This document shows, one piece after another, positions 20,275 through 31,300 of a DNA stretch of 64,000 nucleotides. Made by a program: the position numbers and the translations under genes. The stretch is taken from assembly GCA_001599755.1 (NCBI GenBank), contig BCHX01000005.1, positions 2,104,409-2,168,408 of the forward strand, written 5' to 3'. Within the stretch, counting starts at the first letter, position 1. Each line of letters opens with the position of its first letter. Source of the stretch: Gliomastix tumulicola (taxonomy: Eukaryota > Ascomycota > Sordariomycetes > Hypocreales > Bionectriaceae). The notes beneath the pieces were generated by a model. That model searched no databases, was not told the DNA's origin, and saw nothing but the letters and a program-made list of their open reading frames with translations.

Positions 20275-21162
20275 TCAATTTAACAATAACTTTGAGGAAT
20301 CCGTGAATGAGGCTTCCAGGTCCCAAATTAAGGCGCCCTTCTCGAAATCTTCCTTGTCCTTCCTCATTCTTTGTCGTTGATCGCGGACCTGGTCTTGCTC
20401 GGCGGCGGACCGAGGCGTCTTGCGGACTCTTGGTCTCTTGGATGTGCGCCAGCTTCTCCTGGGGGGCGTTGGCGCGAGAGGGTCGAAATGGGTTGGAGAT
20501 GCGGGCGGGAAAGCAGAGATGCCTCGCACCGCATCGAGCCGTCCATGATATTGGATTTGAGCCTCGGCCGCACACCCCGAAATGGCAAGAAGAAGCAATG
20601 CTCTTAGCGAAAAGAATGCGTCGTTACCAGCGCAATGGAGCTGATCGAAGGGGCAGCCTAAGGTACCTAGTAACCGACTTAGCGATGGAGACTTTAGCCC
20701 TAGGGAAACCTCGGCAATAGCGTGAGTATCCAAGACGACAGGCGTATGCCTGAAGGATATCTTGAGATACTGCAAGACAGATAACTCGTTGGCCACTGCA
20801 TGGCCTATGATTACCACGTTTCGGTGTGGTGGAATCACGGATTGTATATGTGCTGCCATCTGCGAAGCTCGAATGCTGGCTGTTCTTGCCTTTCCAAAAA
20901 GGAATTTTCGATCGACATCGCTGACATAATGCCGAGGTCCCGTAACGAAGTTGTATACTTCAATAGCTTGATCAGGGGCAACAGAAGTGTCTTCTAGTTG
21001 CTTGGTGTCGAATATGGCGAGCCCTGCCTGAGAGCGTAGCTTGTCGGAGAGTCTGGATCGAATGCCATCGGGATTTTCAAAGTCAATCGCGACAAGAATA
21101 ACATCGGCAAGGTGTGGTGGCTGGGTTGGATGAAGCCCCAGAATTTTATCAAGGACCTGCAA
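20275..21162 (-). CDS. Gfd2/YDR514C-like DEDD-family nuclease domain, 5' end unresolved
   Basis: The open frame covers about 295 codons. Features of an RNase H-like DEDD exonuclease fold are visible: VAIDFE near the start (first Asp and Glu), VVIIGHAVANEL in the middle, LDTHA, and the family-typical LHCAGNDAFFSLRALL near residue 180, which supplies His and the last Asp. The usual GHxxxxDL appears here as GHAVANEL. The C-terminal ~80 residues are basic and charged. The frame's first codon is TTG at 21162 and a TAA lies in frame 21 bases further upstream, with no ATG between, so a short upstream exon exists or the gene is 5'-truncated. The only nearby ATG (about 21209) is in another frame. The relation to RNA-silencing nucleases is inference. 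Confidence 0.6.
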   Translation of the reverse strand: MQVLDKILGLHPTQPPHLADVILVAIDFENPDGIRSRLSDKLRSQAGLAIFDTKQLEDTSVAPDQAIEVYNFVTGPRHYVSDVDRKFLFGKARTASIRASQMAAHIQSVIPPHRNVVIIGHAVANELSVLQYLKISFRHTPVVLDTHAIAEVSLGLKSPSLSRLLGTLGCPFDQLHCAGNDAFFSLRALLLLAISGCAAEAQIQYHGRLDAVRGISAFPPASPTHFDPLAPTPPRRSWRTSKRPRVRKTPRSAAEQDQVRDQRQRMRKDKEDFEKGALIWDLEASFTDSSKLLLN

Positions 21163-21953
21163 TCCGTCCTTGGTGATTGATAGTTAGATTGCCCGGGGAA
21201 AGGGACGGCATCTGGGGAGCAAATATGCAAGGTGTACGGAGTAGGAGCAACTAAAAAGGTCCAAGGTTGAGGGTGGGGAATCACAAGAAGATGGCCAGTG
21301 GTCGACTACCCCACTTCACACTTGCACAAACAGGGTCCCCGATCCACTTTTCATCTGCCCCACACAAATTGCATGTTAGGCAAGTGCATCCCCAGAAATC
21401 GAAATTGCTCCTTCCTCCTCATACATCACCAAAACCCGTATGGCCTCTACATTGCGAACCCTGCGCCGCCTCGCTGGCTTACATGCGCTAGCACGAGTGC
21501 ATTCAGCAACGCAAGCCTAGATGGATTCACCAAGGATACGCGTTTGACCCGGACTCTGTTTCTTTCTTTCTGATACTGCTACAGAATGACTCCCCTGGGT
21601 ACCTGCAGTTGACTAACCTCCTGGTGCAAGCCTCCTTTATCAATTACCACATACCACTCCTTCTGGATGCTTTAGAGCACTATGTCAGACCTTGACAGGA
21701 CCCCGAGTTCTCTGGGAGCTATGGTCGTGTGCTTTTGTGCAGTGTTCGCATTTGGCTTATAATTGCTACCCAATGGGCGAGGTTGTCGTGTTGCTGGTCG
21801 ACGTAGGTACCTGTACGCCAGCCCATCAGTCTCGTGCGTTGGGAACCGTACTTTTGTGAAGCACAGAGGATATAATCCAAAGTCGGGAGATCTCTGATTC
21901 AAACAAGGGGACAGATACCAATTTCTTTCTCGCCTGCAACTAATGCCATCTAT
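21163..21953. other. intergenic, no gene seen
   Basis: Should hold the missing 5' part of the nuclease gene, if there is one, and the 3' region of fumarylacetoacetase. A 12-base TTTC-rich stretch occurs near 21562-21572. Confidence 0.4.
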
Positions 21954-23264
21954 CTAGTCATACTGGACAGCCGGCAGAATGACGCCAGCACACTCGCCAA
22001 ACCCGACATATCCCCCCTCACTCCCAGCAGCACCAGTGATGATAATGCCGTCGCCGTCTTCCAGGAACGTCCTCTTCGTCCCATTCTCCAGCGTCACGGG
22101 CTCCTTTCCATTCTTGGTCGCCTCCAGGAAACTGCCGACCGTCCCCGGCTCCGCCCCGGAAATGGTGCCGCTCGCGAGCAGGTCTCCCGTCCTCAGGTTG
22201 CAGCCTGTCACAGTGTGATGCGCGACGAGCTGCGGGAACGAGAAGAGCAGATCCCGGGCGCTGCCAGTGCAGAAGGTCTCCCTGACGTCGGAGCCCGCGG
22301 GCTGGATCGCGACGTGGAATGTAATATCGTATGATGTGTCGTCTGTCTTCTCACGGAGGTACGGCAGCACGGTCTCCTGGTGCCGGGCATCAGCGACCCG
22401 GCTCGCGGTGCGGAAGGGCGCCAGCGCGTCGGTCAGGACGACCCAGGGACTGATGGTGGTGCCGAAGTTCTTGGACGTAAAGGGTCCCAGCGGCACGTAC
22501 TCCCAGGCCTGGACGTCCCGCGCGCTCCAGTCGTTCATCAGGACGAAGCCGAAGATATGCTCCTCGGCGTCCTCGATCCGGACCGGGTCGCCGAGGACGC
22601 TGGGCTTGCTGACGAAGGCGGCCAGCTCGAGCTCGATATCCAGCTTTTTCGAGGGGCTGAAGACGGGCGTCTTTACCGCGGCGGCCGGATCAGCTAGAAT
22701 CTGGCCGTGCGGCCGTCTGATCGGGGTGCCGGAGACCACCACACTCGATGCGCGGCCATGGTAGCCAACGGGCAGATGCTTGTAGTTCGGCTGGAGGGCT
22801 TGCTCCGGCCCGCGGAAGAGGACGCCCACGTTGTATGCGTGGTTGAGGCCGACGTAGAAATCCGTGTAGTCGCCGATCTGGAGGGGCAGATGGTTCTGCA
22901 CAGAGGACGACGGCAGCAGAACCTGGTCGCGGAGCGAGAGGTTCCCTTCCAGCACATCAGGGTATCTGCCGTCCTTTTGCAGAACCTGCTGGAGATATTC
23001 TCGCACGTCGCGGTGGACGCCGCGTCCCAGGGCGGCAAAGTCGTTGAGGTCGGGTTTGGAGAAGACGGCGAGATGTGGCGTGATGGAGGGCAGCTCCGAG
23101 AAGCCACTGCCGGACGCGAACTTAGCCAGGTCGAGGACCAGGTCGCCGATGGCAGTCGCTGCTCGGGGTTGTGGGTTGCTCTGCGTAGAGATGATGCCAA
23201 AGGGGATGTTGGCCAGAGAGAAGGGAGAGTTGGGGGCTATCGGGAGCCAGCTGTGAGCCATCAT
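21954..23264 (-). CDS. fahA: fumarylacetoacetase
   Basis: A single-exon frame of 436 residues, the usual length of the enzyme, from ATG 23264 (a second Met follows directly). It hydrolyses 4-fumarylacetoacetate to fumarate and acetoacetate, the last step of tyrosine and phenylalanine breakdown, in the cytosol. The N-terminal domain covers about 1-120. The catalytic domain has DYTDFYVGLNHAYNVG (metal Asp and catalytic His), LPVGYHGRASSVVVSGTPIR, LDIELELAAF (metal-binding Glu pair), FVLMNDWSARDVQAWEYVPLG (metal Asp) and TSKNFGTTISPWVV (catalytic Lys); all expected residues are present. It is divergent from the TTC36-like relic, with about 0.4 kb between. Homogentisate dioxygenase and maleylacetoacetate isomerase, which accompany it in Aspergillus, are not in the window. 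Confidence 0.95.
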   Translation of the reverse strand: MMAHSWLPIAPNSPFSLANIPFGIISTQSNPQPRAATAIGDLVLDLAKFASGSGFSELPSITPHLAVFSKPDLNDFAALGRGVHRDVREYLQQVLQKDGRYPDVLEGNLSLRDQVLLPSSSVQNHLPLQIGDYTDFYVGLNHAYNVGVLFRGPEQALQPNYKHLPVGYHGRASSVVVSGTPIRRPHGQILADPAAAVKTPVFSPSKKLDIELELAAFVSKPSVLGDPVRIEDAEEHIFGFVLMNDWSARDVQAWEYVPLGPFTSKNFGTTISPWVVLTDALAPFRTASRVADARHQETVLPYLREKTDDTSYDITFHVAIQPAGSDVRETFCTGSARDLLFSFPQLVAHHTVTGCNLRTGDLLASGTISGAEPGTVGSFLEATKNGKEPVTLENGTKRTFLEDGDGIIITGAAGSEGGYVGFGECAGVILPAVQYD

Positions 23265-23659
23265 GGTCGTTGGTCAAGTCGATGTGCTGTAGCCGCTGTT
23301 TCCCAGTAGATGGTAGACTTGATGAGTGCGAAATACGAGAAAGATGTTTGCGACTGGTGGTAAGCTGCCGTCCTACCTCATCGGATATCCTAGGTAGTTA
23401 GCGTAGAAGTACCGACACCAGCGGCTACACTCGCGAACACCGTCAATTTCCGCATCCTCCACAATCCGAAAGCAACGCCGGCGGGATAGCGTTCTTGTGC
23501 AAGCTTTGTCGATTTCGTATCTAGAGAGTGATCTAGTAAGTCAATACAGATACACCTTACCTGTTGATGTGCAGGAGTTCCATCAAAGACAGGCATCTGT
23601 CACCCTTGTTCCAGCATTGAACCTGCCCAGTACCTTCGGAATCCTCAGCAGGCAGCCAG
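23265..23659. other. divergent intergenic region upstream of fumarylacetoacetase
   Basis: About 0.4 kb between the two divergent genes. No specific motif was recognised. Confidence 0.4.
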
Positions 23660-24379
23660 AATGCTTGAAGCTGGGAGTCCCAGAGCGCATACTCGACGCC
23701 TCGTTCGATCCCGAGTCCTCGGCAACCAAGCAGGAAGCTGTCATCGACTCAAATCTCCCCTCGTTGCCTGGCATCCAGCCCCGACAGCTACAGGCTCTGC
23801 GTGATAGAGAAGGCTCCATCATCAGGCCTCTTGACACGCCGGAACCATCCCCGGAGGCTGTCGAAAATGCCATCCTCGAACTCACCTACCTTCTTGACGC
23901 AAACCCAGCGTATTCCTCTACATACGTAAACCGCGCCCAAGAGAGGAGGCTACTCTTGGGGCCACTCGAAGATACCTCAGACTTGTAGGACGCCGGGAGG
24001 AGACTTGAGCTCGTCCTTTCAGATCTCAGCGAGGCGATCGCGCTCGCCACGCCCACAGCGCCATCATCGTTTGTCTCGGCCTTCCAAACTGAGCTGCTGT
24101 CCAAGGCATACACGCACCGTGCGTGTCGTGCACATGGCGACCAAGGCCGATACTCTTCCGAGCGCCATCCAGGGCTTCTTCGCTGGCGAGGGCGGGGTGC
24201 GGGCGCTGGAGGATATGGCGAGTCGCGATTTCTACAGGGGAGGCGTCTACGGGGACGCCATTGCCAAGCAGATGGCTGTCACGACGAGTCAGTATGCGAA
24301 GATGTGTGGCGCCATCGTTAAAGAGGTCATGAAGGAGGAGATTGGCCATTCTCTTGGTTTGCAGATAAAGAACTCTTAA
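23660..24379 (+). pseudogene. TTC36-like TPR protein gene, broken
   Basis: Homology starts near 23685 with RILDASFDPESSATKQE, then PRQLQALRDREGSIIRPL and SSTYVNRAQERRLLLG (TPR region). A TAG at 23986-23988 interrupts it. The same frame continues with LELVLSDLSEAIALA and SKAYTHRA, then the frame changes near 24115-24125 and the C-terminus reads ALEDMASRDFYRGG and SQYAKMCGAIVKEVMKEE. The last block (YAKMCxxIV near the C-terminus) is distinctive of TTC36-family proteins. No in-frame ATG precedes the homology; the ATG at 23661 is out of frame. No intron of workable size removes the TAG or the shift. In mice TTC36 has been linked to stability of HPPD and tyrosine breakdown, which makes its place beside fumarylacetoacetase notable. 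Confidence 0.7.
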
Positions 24380-24841
24380 TGGTTCAAGTTCCAGTGTCTC
24401 TAGTTCTAGCGATTCTCAGAGCCTGAGGGGAATTGCCGATGTGGAGCCGCAAAATACAAGGGGGAAGGCCCCTCCAGCGCCTCGAGCACCTGGAACACCT
24501 AAAACAAACTGCCTGACCAAAACGAAAGCCCTCTGACATCCAGTCCTCATCAACCCAAAGAGAAGAAGGGAAATGGAGAGGCGCCGATTCTCGGAGGCCC
24601 TTTGAGCTACGGCTCAGCAGATCTCCGCCTCGGGGATGCAACTGTAAGTCAATGAGGTGATCCTGATTATAAATAGGCTTACGCCCTGCGAATGTCAATC
24701 CCCAGAAACGAATCCAGGATCCATAAGAGCCGCCAGCTGTGAAGCCTTCCATCGCCCATCACCGTCTCTCGAATCCCAGCCAGCGGGCGTTGCATCATTG
24801 ACATATCACTTCACAGAGAGCAGCTACACATCGCAGCCACC
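24380..24841. other. intergenic, promoter of HAD hydrolase gene
   Basis: No gene recognised in this spacer. Confidence 0.4.
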
Positions 24842-25564
24842 ATGTCTCAGCAGAACAAACCCAAGATCAAGGCCGTCTTCTTCGACTTCATGGGCACGTG
24901 TCTCGACTGGCATTCCAGCGTCGTCCAAGCCCTCCCTCCCTCCATACCACCAGAGGAGGCGTCCAAGCTTGCTCTGGAATGGCGGCTACGTTACTTTTTC
25001 GAGAACAGCGAGAGAGTGCGTCAGAATCTCGAGCCCGAGGACATCGATCTGACTCTACCGCGGGCTCTTCAAGTGGTGCTCGACAGCCAGTTCCCCCAGC
25101 ACAACCACCTCTTCACGGCCGACCTCACCACCAAGCTGGTCGCTGCCTGGCACGCGCAGCCAGCCTGGCCAGAGGTCCCAGAGGCTATCCGCAGGATCCG
25201 CGAGGATCTCGGCCTCGAGGTCTTCGTCCACGCAAACGGGACGACCCGCCTGCAGCTGGACCTCACCCGGTATTCGGGTCTCACGTTCGACATGCTCTTC
25301 TCCAGCCAGCTGCTCGGGTGCTACAAGCCCAAGCCGGAGGCCTACCAAAGGGGCCTCGAGCTGGTCAAGCTCGAGCCGCAGGAGGTCGTCCTGGTCGCGG
25401 CCCACGCGTACGACCTGCGCGGGGCCCAGAAGGTCGGCATCAGGACCATCTACGTCCATCGATGGACGGACGACATTGACGAGGACATGGCGGTCGTGAG
25501 GGGTGAATTTGACACCTTTCTAGAAGACATGACGCGGCTTCCGGAGGCGATCAGCGCGCTGTAA
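24842..25564 (+). CDS. HAD-superfamily hydrolase (2-haloacid dehalogenase-like)
   Basis: An intronless frame of 240 residues, typical length for the family. Motif I is AVFFDFMGTCLDW near residues 12-24, with the nucleophilic Asp. The helical cap follows to about 110. Motif II appears as VFVHANGTTRL, with Asn-Gly where Ser/Thr-Asn-Gly is usual. The motif III Lys is in GCYKPKPEAY, and motif IV is AAHAYDLRGAQKVG. The layout resembles type II L-2-haloacid dehalogenases, but many fungal members have unknown substrates, and the second acidic residue of DxD phosphatases is absent (Met in its place). No signal peptide is seen, so it is probably cytosolic. Confidence 0.85.
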   Translation: MSQQNKPKIKAVFFDFMGTCLDWHSSVVQALPPSIPPEEASKLALEWRLRYFFENSERVRQNLEPEDIDLTLPRALQVVLDSQFPQHNHLFTADLTTKLVAAWHAQPAWPEVPEAIRRIREDLGLEVFVHANGTTRLQLDLTRYSGLTFDMLFSSQLLGCYKPKPEAYQRGLELVKLEPQEVVLVAAHAYDLRGAQKVGIRTIYVHRWTDDIDEDMAVVRGEFDTFLEDMTRLPEAISAL

Positions 25565-26025
25565 GGGGGGGAGGGGGCAAAGGCCAGGTCGCGAAGATTT
25601 ATGCGAGGTGTCTCGGCCTGTAGTCTATACGAAGCAATCGTACTGAGCTAAGACATTCTGCGCTCTCAGACCTCCAGAGCGACATTGGTGAACATTCCCT
25701 TCGTAAATCCCACCCCGTTCCAGAAGTCGGCAAGACACGTCCAAGCTTCCCAGATGCCCCCTGCTCTTCAGGGGCGGATGGATTACCTCCAGCTTCGATA
25801 CTAGGGGTAGCAAGCTGAGCAGAAACCATAGCGAGGCCCTAGAAAAGGGAGGATCGAGGTCTCTCTCGCCCCCGATTTTCAAACACGTTTCGTTAACATA
25901 CAAATGACTCCTGCTAGTACGAGCTCGAAGCGATCTATGGCCCCAAACACACACAAGCTAAACGCCTATCAAATCCTTTGCTCACCTCGCCGGAACCTTT
26001 CGCAATTTCTTCCAGCTCCTTCAAG
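25565..26025. other. intergenic, no gene seen
   Basis: Spacer between the HAD hydrolase and the CFEM-like gene, presumably the latter's promoter. Confidence 0.4.
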
Positions 26026-26381
26026 ATGAGGTTCATCGTCCCCGCCATGATCATTGGCGCCTCTGTCGCTCAGGCACAGTACGACATCCTGTTCGAGCTG
26101 GCACGCGGCGTCGGCCTTCTGACGCCGCTCGAGTGTGCCCTGCCATGCGTCCTCAAGGCGGCCAATAGCCTTTCCTGCGAGGGAGGAGGACCTGCAGACG
26201 CTATCTGCAAAAATATCAAGGCCATCGCTGAGGAGACGCAGCCGTGCACCGCCAAATGCGGCGCCGGGCTGGCTCGCGGTTAGTAAAATTCTACAGCTTC
26301 TTCCAAGGGGCCTCATGATTAACACTCTGTACAGACTTTGTTATCGAGATAGCAGACTACGTTTGTGAGCTAAGGAAGTAG
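26026..26381 (+). CDS. small secreted CFEM-like cysteine-rich protein
   Basis: Exons 26026-26278 and 26335-26381 join across a 56-bp intron (GTTAGT donor, TACAG acceptor, phase 1) to give 99 residues. Residues 1-18 form a signal peptide (MRFIVPAMIIGASVAQAQ). The mature part has the CFEM opening CALPC, then LSC, DAIC, QPC, AKC and a last Cys from exon 2 (YVC). Seven of the usual eight cysteines are visible; the second Cys of the C-x-C pair after the conserved Asp is replaced (CKN). The Asp that binds haem iron in Candida CFEM proteins is present in ADAIC. No GPI signal is seen, so it is probably free in the apoplast or wall. A role in iron/haem capture or as an effector is inference. Without splicing the frame ends at 26283, five residues earlier than the last Cys pair needs. 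Confidence 0.75.
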
Positions 26382-28307
26382 CTCCGCGAAGGGAGACGTG
26401 AGGGAGGGACAGCGTCGCTACCGCATTAACGGTCATGAGCCGGGTTGTATGGAACATATTTAGTCATGTGTATGGAAAACGCCATGAAGATCACTATAGC
26501 AGCTTAAGACTCGAGGACCGAGGTCTGAAGTCGATAGCCATTCAGGCCTCCAGCGAGCACAAGAATACCATTTGTGACACACATCGTACCGTACCTGAAC
26601 ATGGCCTCGTTTCCCGTATGCACGCAGGCTATTGGAGTGACACGACGTAGCTCAAGTTCCGGAGCGCTCGCAACGATACACACACCTGACGGATGGTGAA
26701 AAAAAGGGGGGGGGTTGCAACCGTGAACCGGGAGGCATCCCTACCGTCGGCGGCAGCTTGCGAGATATTCGAGAAACCAAGCTCAAATAACACTGTAAAA
26801 GCTCGAGATTCGCGATGTCCTGTCGAAGAATAGTGACACAAGTTTCACCATGACACATTCTCAGCCGTGTCCGAGGTCGAGTCTTCGGCTAGTCGCTACG
26901 AGTTCCGACATGCCAGATCCTGCAGGCCGCGTGCCGAGGACCTTATCTGGCAGCTCCGTGCTTCTTGATTCAGAAAGCTGCCTAACAATGTGCCAATTAC
27001 CATGATTTTGAGAACATCCGTGGCAAATCAGTTCTCAACCTAGGAGTAGGAAAAGAAGAACACCCACCTGTTCCTCAACTTCCAGAACTCTCAATACTTG
27101 CGAGATCCAAGACAGTACACAAACCGGGAGGTGCTCCCCCAAGTCAATGCAACGGAACCGGTTCGGTTCGAGAAGCTTTCGTGCAGCTGGTTCAGGCTCG
27201 GCCGCATTGTGAGCACGCATGTGTCTACAAGGTGCTACCCAGAGACGGCAGACAGACGATTCGGGCAGCTCGCACAGTCAACATTTACCGAGGGGGGTTG
27301 ATCAGTGTTTCCTTCTCTGTTCGTAAAAGGCTGCCCATACGAGCTGGGAGCGGGCGAAGTGGCACGCATAAAGAGGACAGAAAAGCCAGGATGCCCGGAG
27401 GTATATGCCACATTGCGGGCACTCCAGCTCATCTTGAGGCATAAGTGCCAGGTTTCTTTGCGTGGAAAGTGCTTCCATATGGCGGCGGTCTCTCCGATTG
27501 GTGAGAGAAAGCGTGGTGGTTCGACTCAAGCACATATATCAGACCAAGGTGGCAGCCAAGAGTGATACATAGCTACCCCCGGACGAATCAAGACGCTTTT
27601 TTCTGACAGTTGCGCGGGACTGATGTATCCTTACACAGCCGTATGCCATGCCACAGTCAGAGAATATGGCGCGAGAGGTAGTAGGAGGAGAGCTGTGACT
27701 GCCGTGTGCGATGGCTGTCGAGGCCGTCAGAGTCCAATGGGTTGGCATCCCTCCTCCTTTTATATCTAGCTCCCTCCCGACAGTAGAAAAATAGACTTAA
27801 TTGGGTGCTTCAGTTTATTCTCACCTTGCTCTCACTTTCGCTTCATCTCTACCTACGTTCTCTCTCGCCCTGCCGCCTAGGGCTATCTACTAGGGCTTTC
27901 GATGCGACTCTCTCTCCCTCTCGTTTACAACGCATCTTCCCATCTCTATCACCGCACACTCGTTCTCAACTTCTATCACCTCTCTTCTCCATCACCGCTC
28001 TCTTTCTCTCTCTTCTTTGGTAGCTTTCACTATCGTGAGCCCAAAGAGAGGAGCTTGTACTATTCTTGTCTCGCGCGCCATCATATTGTTCCTCTTCCTC
28101 AATCACCAACGCTCGTTTCCTGATTCTCTGTGAACCTATTTATTTCATTCTCTTTTCAATCGTGTTCTTTCACTCCTTTGCCTCCATTGAGCACCCAAAT
28201 CAATCACTACTCGTGTGAGTTATCCTATTCTCCTCCCCGATCCAATATGCATTCCATGCTGACTGGCGGCTTCCAGCTTAACCGCCTCTGGGCCGATCGT
28301 GGTCGCC
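26382..28307. other. 1.9-kb intergenic region with CT-rich leader
   Basis: No supported gene. From about 27790 to 28240 the plus strand is very rich in C and T (repeated TCTCTC, CTTTC), as in the transcription-start regions of many fungal genes. This is the probable promoter and leader of the following Ser/Thr-rich gene. Confidence 0.5.
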
Positions 28308-31300
28308 ATGAAGGTAGCCACTCGTGCACTGGGCATTTTGCCGGTGCTGGTGGTCCTCTTCTTCCTGGAGATTACCGCCTCGCATCTCGCCGTCGATGGA
28401 AATGACCATGATGAGATCCTCGAAATTCGCTACCCAGGAGAGCCCACCGATGGCTACGGTTTGCCTCCTCCCTATGGACCCATCACCGCCGAATCGTCTA
28501 CCGAAGATATATGTGAGTAAATCAGCAATCGCTTCGAAATTGGAGGTTAACACTTGTACCTTCCTAGACTCGTTGCCTACCCAGGCATCTTCCGAGGCCG
28601 AGTCCACCACGGTTACCGACATCTCATCGACGTCTGCTTCCCAAATCTCCCAGGCCTCTTCAGGACAAACATCCTCTGATTCCGATGCGTTCAGCTCAAC
28701 CCAGTCGTCAGGATCCGCCGGTGATGCTTCGACTATCACTATAACAAGTACCACAGAGGCTGCGTCAGACTCGACTGCGTCCGCAAGTTTGTCTACCACA
28801 TCAACTGAAGACACACCGGCGTCATCGACCAATGAGGACGGAAATACTCCAACAGTCACATCCAGCACGTATGGGGACTACACCTTTTCAACCTCAACTG
28901 GCGATACTACGCAGAGTGCCGCATCGGAGGGTTCCCAAAGCCCCATGAGCTCCTCGCCTCCGACCACATCTTCCATCTCTTCTCAGGTGAACGGAACATC
29001 TACCCCGACGTCAACGATGACCACTTCGGAGTCTTTGACATCCGCCACCTCATCAACTGGAACTGAGTCTTCTATTACGTCGGGAACAGGCAGCATCTTG
29101 GAAACTACTACTACGCCTTCTGTATCTTCAGATCTCACAACTTCGTCTACGACCGAAACCGATTCCTCCGACAGTACATCTTCGTCCTCGACCACTACGG
29201 AGGATCGTTCATCTACAGATGAATCTTCAAGCTCCGATGCATCATCGTCGAGCACCCAGAGTTCCGGTACAGAATCCGACACTCCCAGTTCTCTCCCGAC
29301 ATCTACGACAGGCTTGACTTCGACCAGCTCTGAAGCTACCGAAGGAGGGGCTTTCACAGAGCCTTCGGAGTCAACAAGCTCTTCCACAGACGATGATTCG
29401 GAAATTACTACAACGATACGAAGCACCGTGATGTCGACAATCACTGAAGTCGTAACCCTACCTACCAGTGCAGTCTCGCCGTCTACTTCTTCAGCCACAA
29501 CAGCATCGTCTACATCTCAGTCAAGCCAATCGGTATCATCAATTTCGACAACAACATCTATTTCCAGCGGAGTCGACACTTCAACTCTCCCTGAGTCCAG
29601 CATTATTACTTCTACGGCGTCTTCCAATGCATCTGCGCAGGTATCCATCACTACAGCTCCCTCTGGTTCCTCTGAGTCAACATTCTCTATCCCAGATACT
29701 GCCAGCATTTCATCAACTGAAACGGTGGCAACCTCGACAGGAAGCAGCTCATCCGGGTCTGTGGGGACTTCGTCGCTGGACACTTCACCTTCACAAACCG
29801 CTCCCAGCACCGTGTCTTCTGGCACAGGATCCTCCTCGGTATCAGCAGGGTCAGTTACAGACACAGCATCGCTATCCCTCTCTTCCAATCTCACCGGGAC
29901 TGTCTCCTTCAGCACCTCGCAGTCCACTGAAGCAACATCAGCCTTGCCTACGGATGCTTCTGCCTCCACCACGACTTCATCTCAGTCAGTTGGAGGTGGA
30001 GTTCCTGCCTCAAGCTCGGGTTCGTCTGCGACTTCCGCAAGAAGTTCTACAACCCCATCAGACGACACAGCCTTACCTCTGTCTTCAGCTACCATCACGT
30101 CCTCGTCGAACACTAATAGTACGGCGATTGCAGTGTCCATCACCTACACAACGACCATAACTACGAACTCATCTATAACACTGTCATCCGGCAAGTCTTC
30201 AACTTCTGTTCCGACCGTTGGCAGTCAGTCGGTATCGACTGCAGCGAACTCCACGCAGCCTACCGATTCAGCGTCTTCTACTGTCTCTGCCACTTCGATA
30301 ACACCACCCACTCTGTCAGGCATAACACAGCCTTTGTCCTCGGCGACCAGTTTAACAGTCACTACAGGGGACGAGAGCTCGTCAGAACAGGACTCGAGTG
30401 CGACCACTCCAGCTCCTTCATCCTTCTCGACTGGAACATCCGTTGGGTCGAATGCTACCACCTCGGGAGCGGGGGGGTCGCCCTCGACGCCAGTCTCAAT
30501 CACAACTGAAACTGTTCCGGTCTCCACGGTGACCGTGTCGGATACCACAACGCTGTCAACTTCGATAGTGGGCAGTATCCTCTCGAATTCTTCCGCCGCG
30601 TCGGCCACACGATCGTCAACATCCAGCCCCATAAGCGTGGTCTCGACTGCTTCAAATACCTCGCTGAGTTCGAATACTATCACTTCCAACACACCAACCT
30701 TAACGGCTTCTCTCACAAGACCTTTCAACACGTCGACGGACACTCGATCGAGTCTGCCTAGCGCCAGTGCATTCGTCACAACGGAATCATCGCCGTCTTC
30801 TTGGACAACTACAAGTCTTCCTTCGACATTGACGACTGGAAACGGTACGAACAAGCCCACAGAGGCCTCCAGCTCGGTAACCAACGCATCATGGAGCCTC
30901 ACAACAACAACCGTCAGTACCACAGGAGTTACACAGTCAAGTTCCAACGTCAACACTACCGCCAGTGCCTCCAGCGGGACCTTGCTCTCAGACTCAGTCA
31001 CTCCAACCAGCGTGGGCTCTTCCAGCACTCCCCCTTATAGCGCGAGCAACTCTTCCACTACAAGTCTCCCGGAAGGTAGTGCAGGCTCGGCAGGGCCAAC
31101 GGAAACGACGACGGGTACGGCTAGTCAGGGCTCTTCGTCTCAAGGCGTCAGTCCATCTACACCAACCCAATCCGCTACGAGTTCGACGATCAATGGAACC
31201 CAGTCGTCGTCGACAGGGTCATCCCAATCAACATCCAACATCTCAGCGTCAACTATTTCTACTGCGCTGTCCTCGCAAGCAGCTACTCTTTCGTCCCTTC

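Noticed and set aside
27480..27560. B-box-like GGTTCGACTC suggesting a tRNA gene
   Set aside because: No matching T-stem, A box or acceptor stem could be folded around it.
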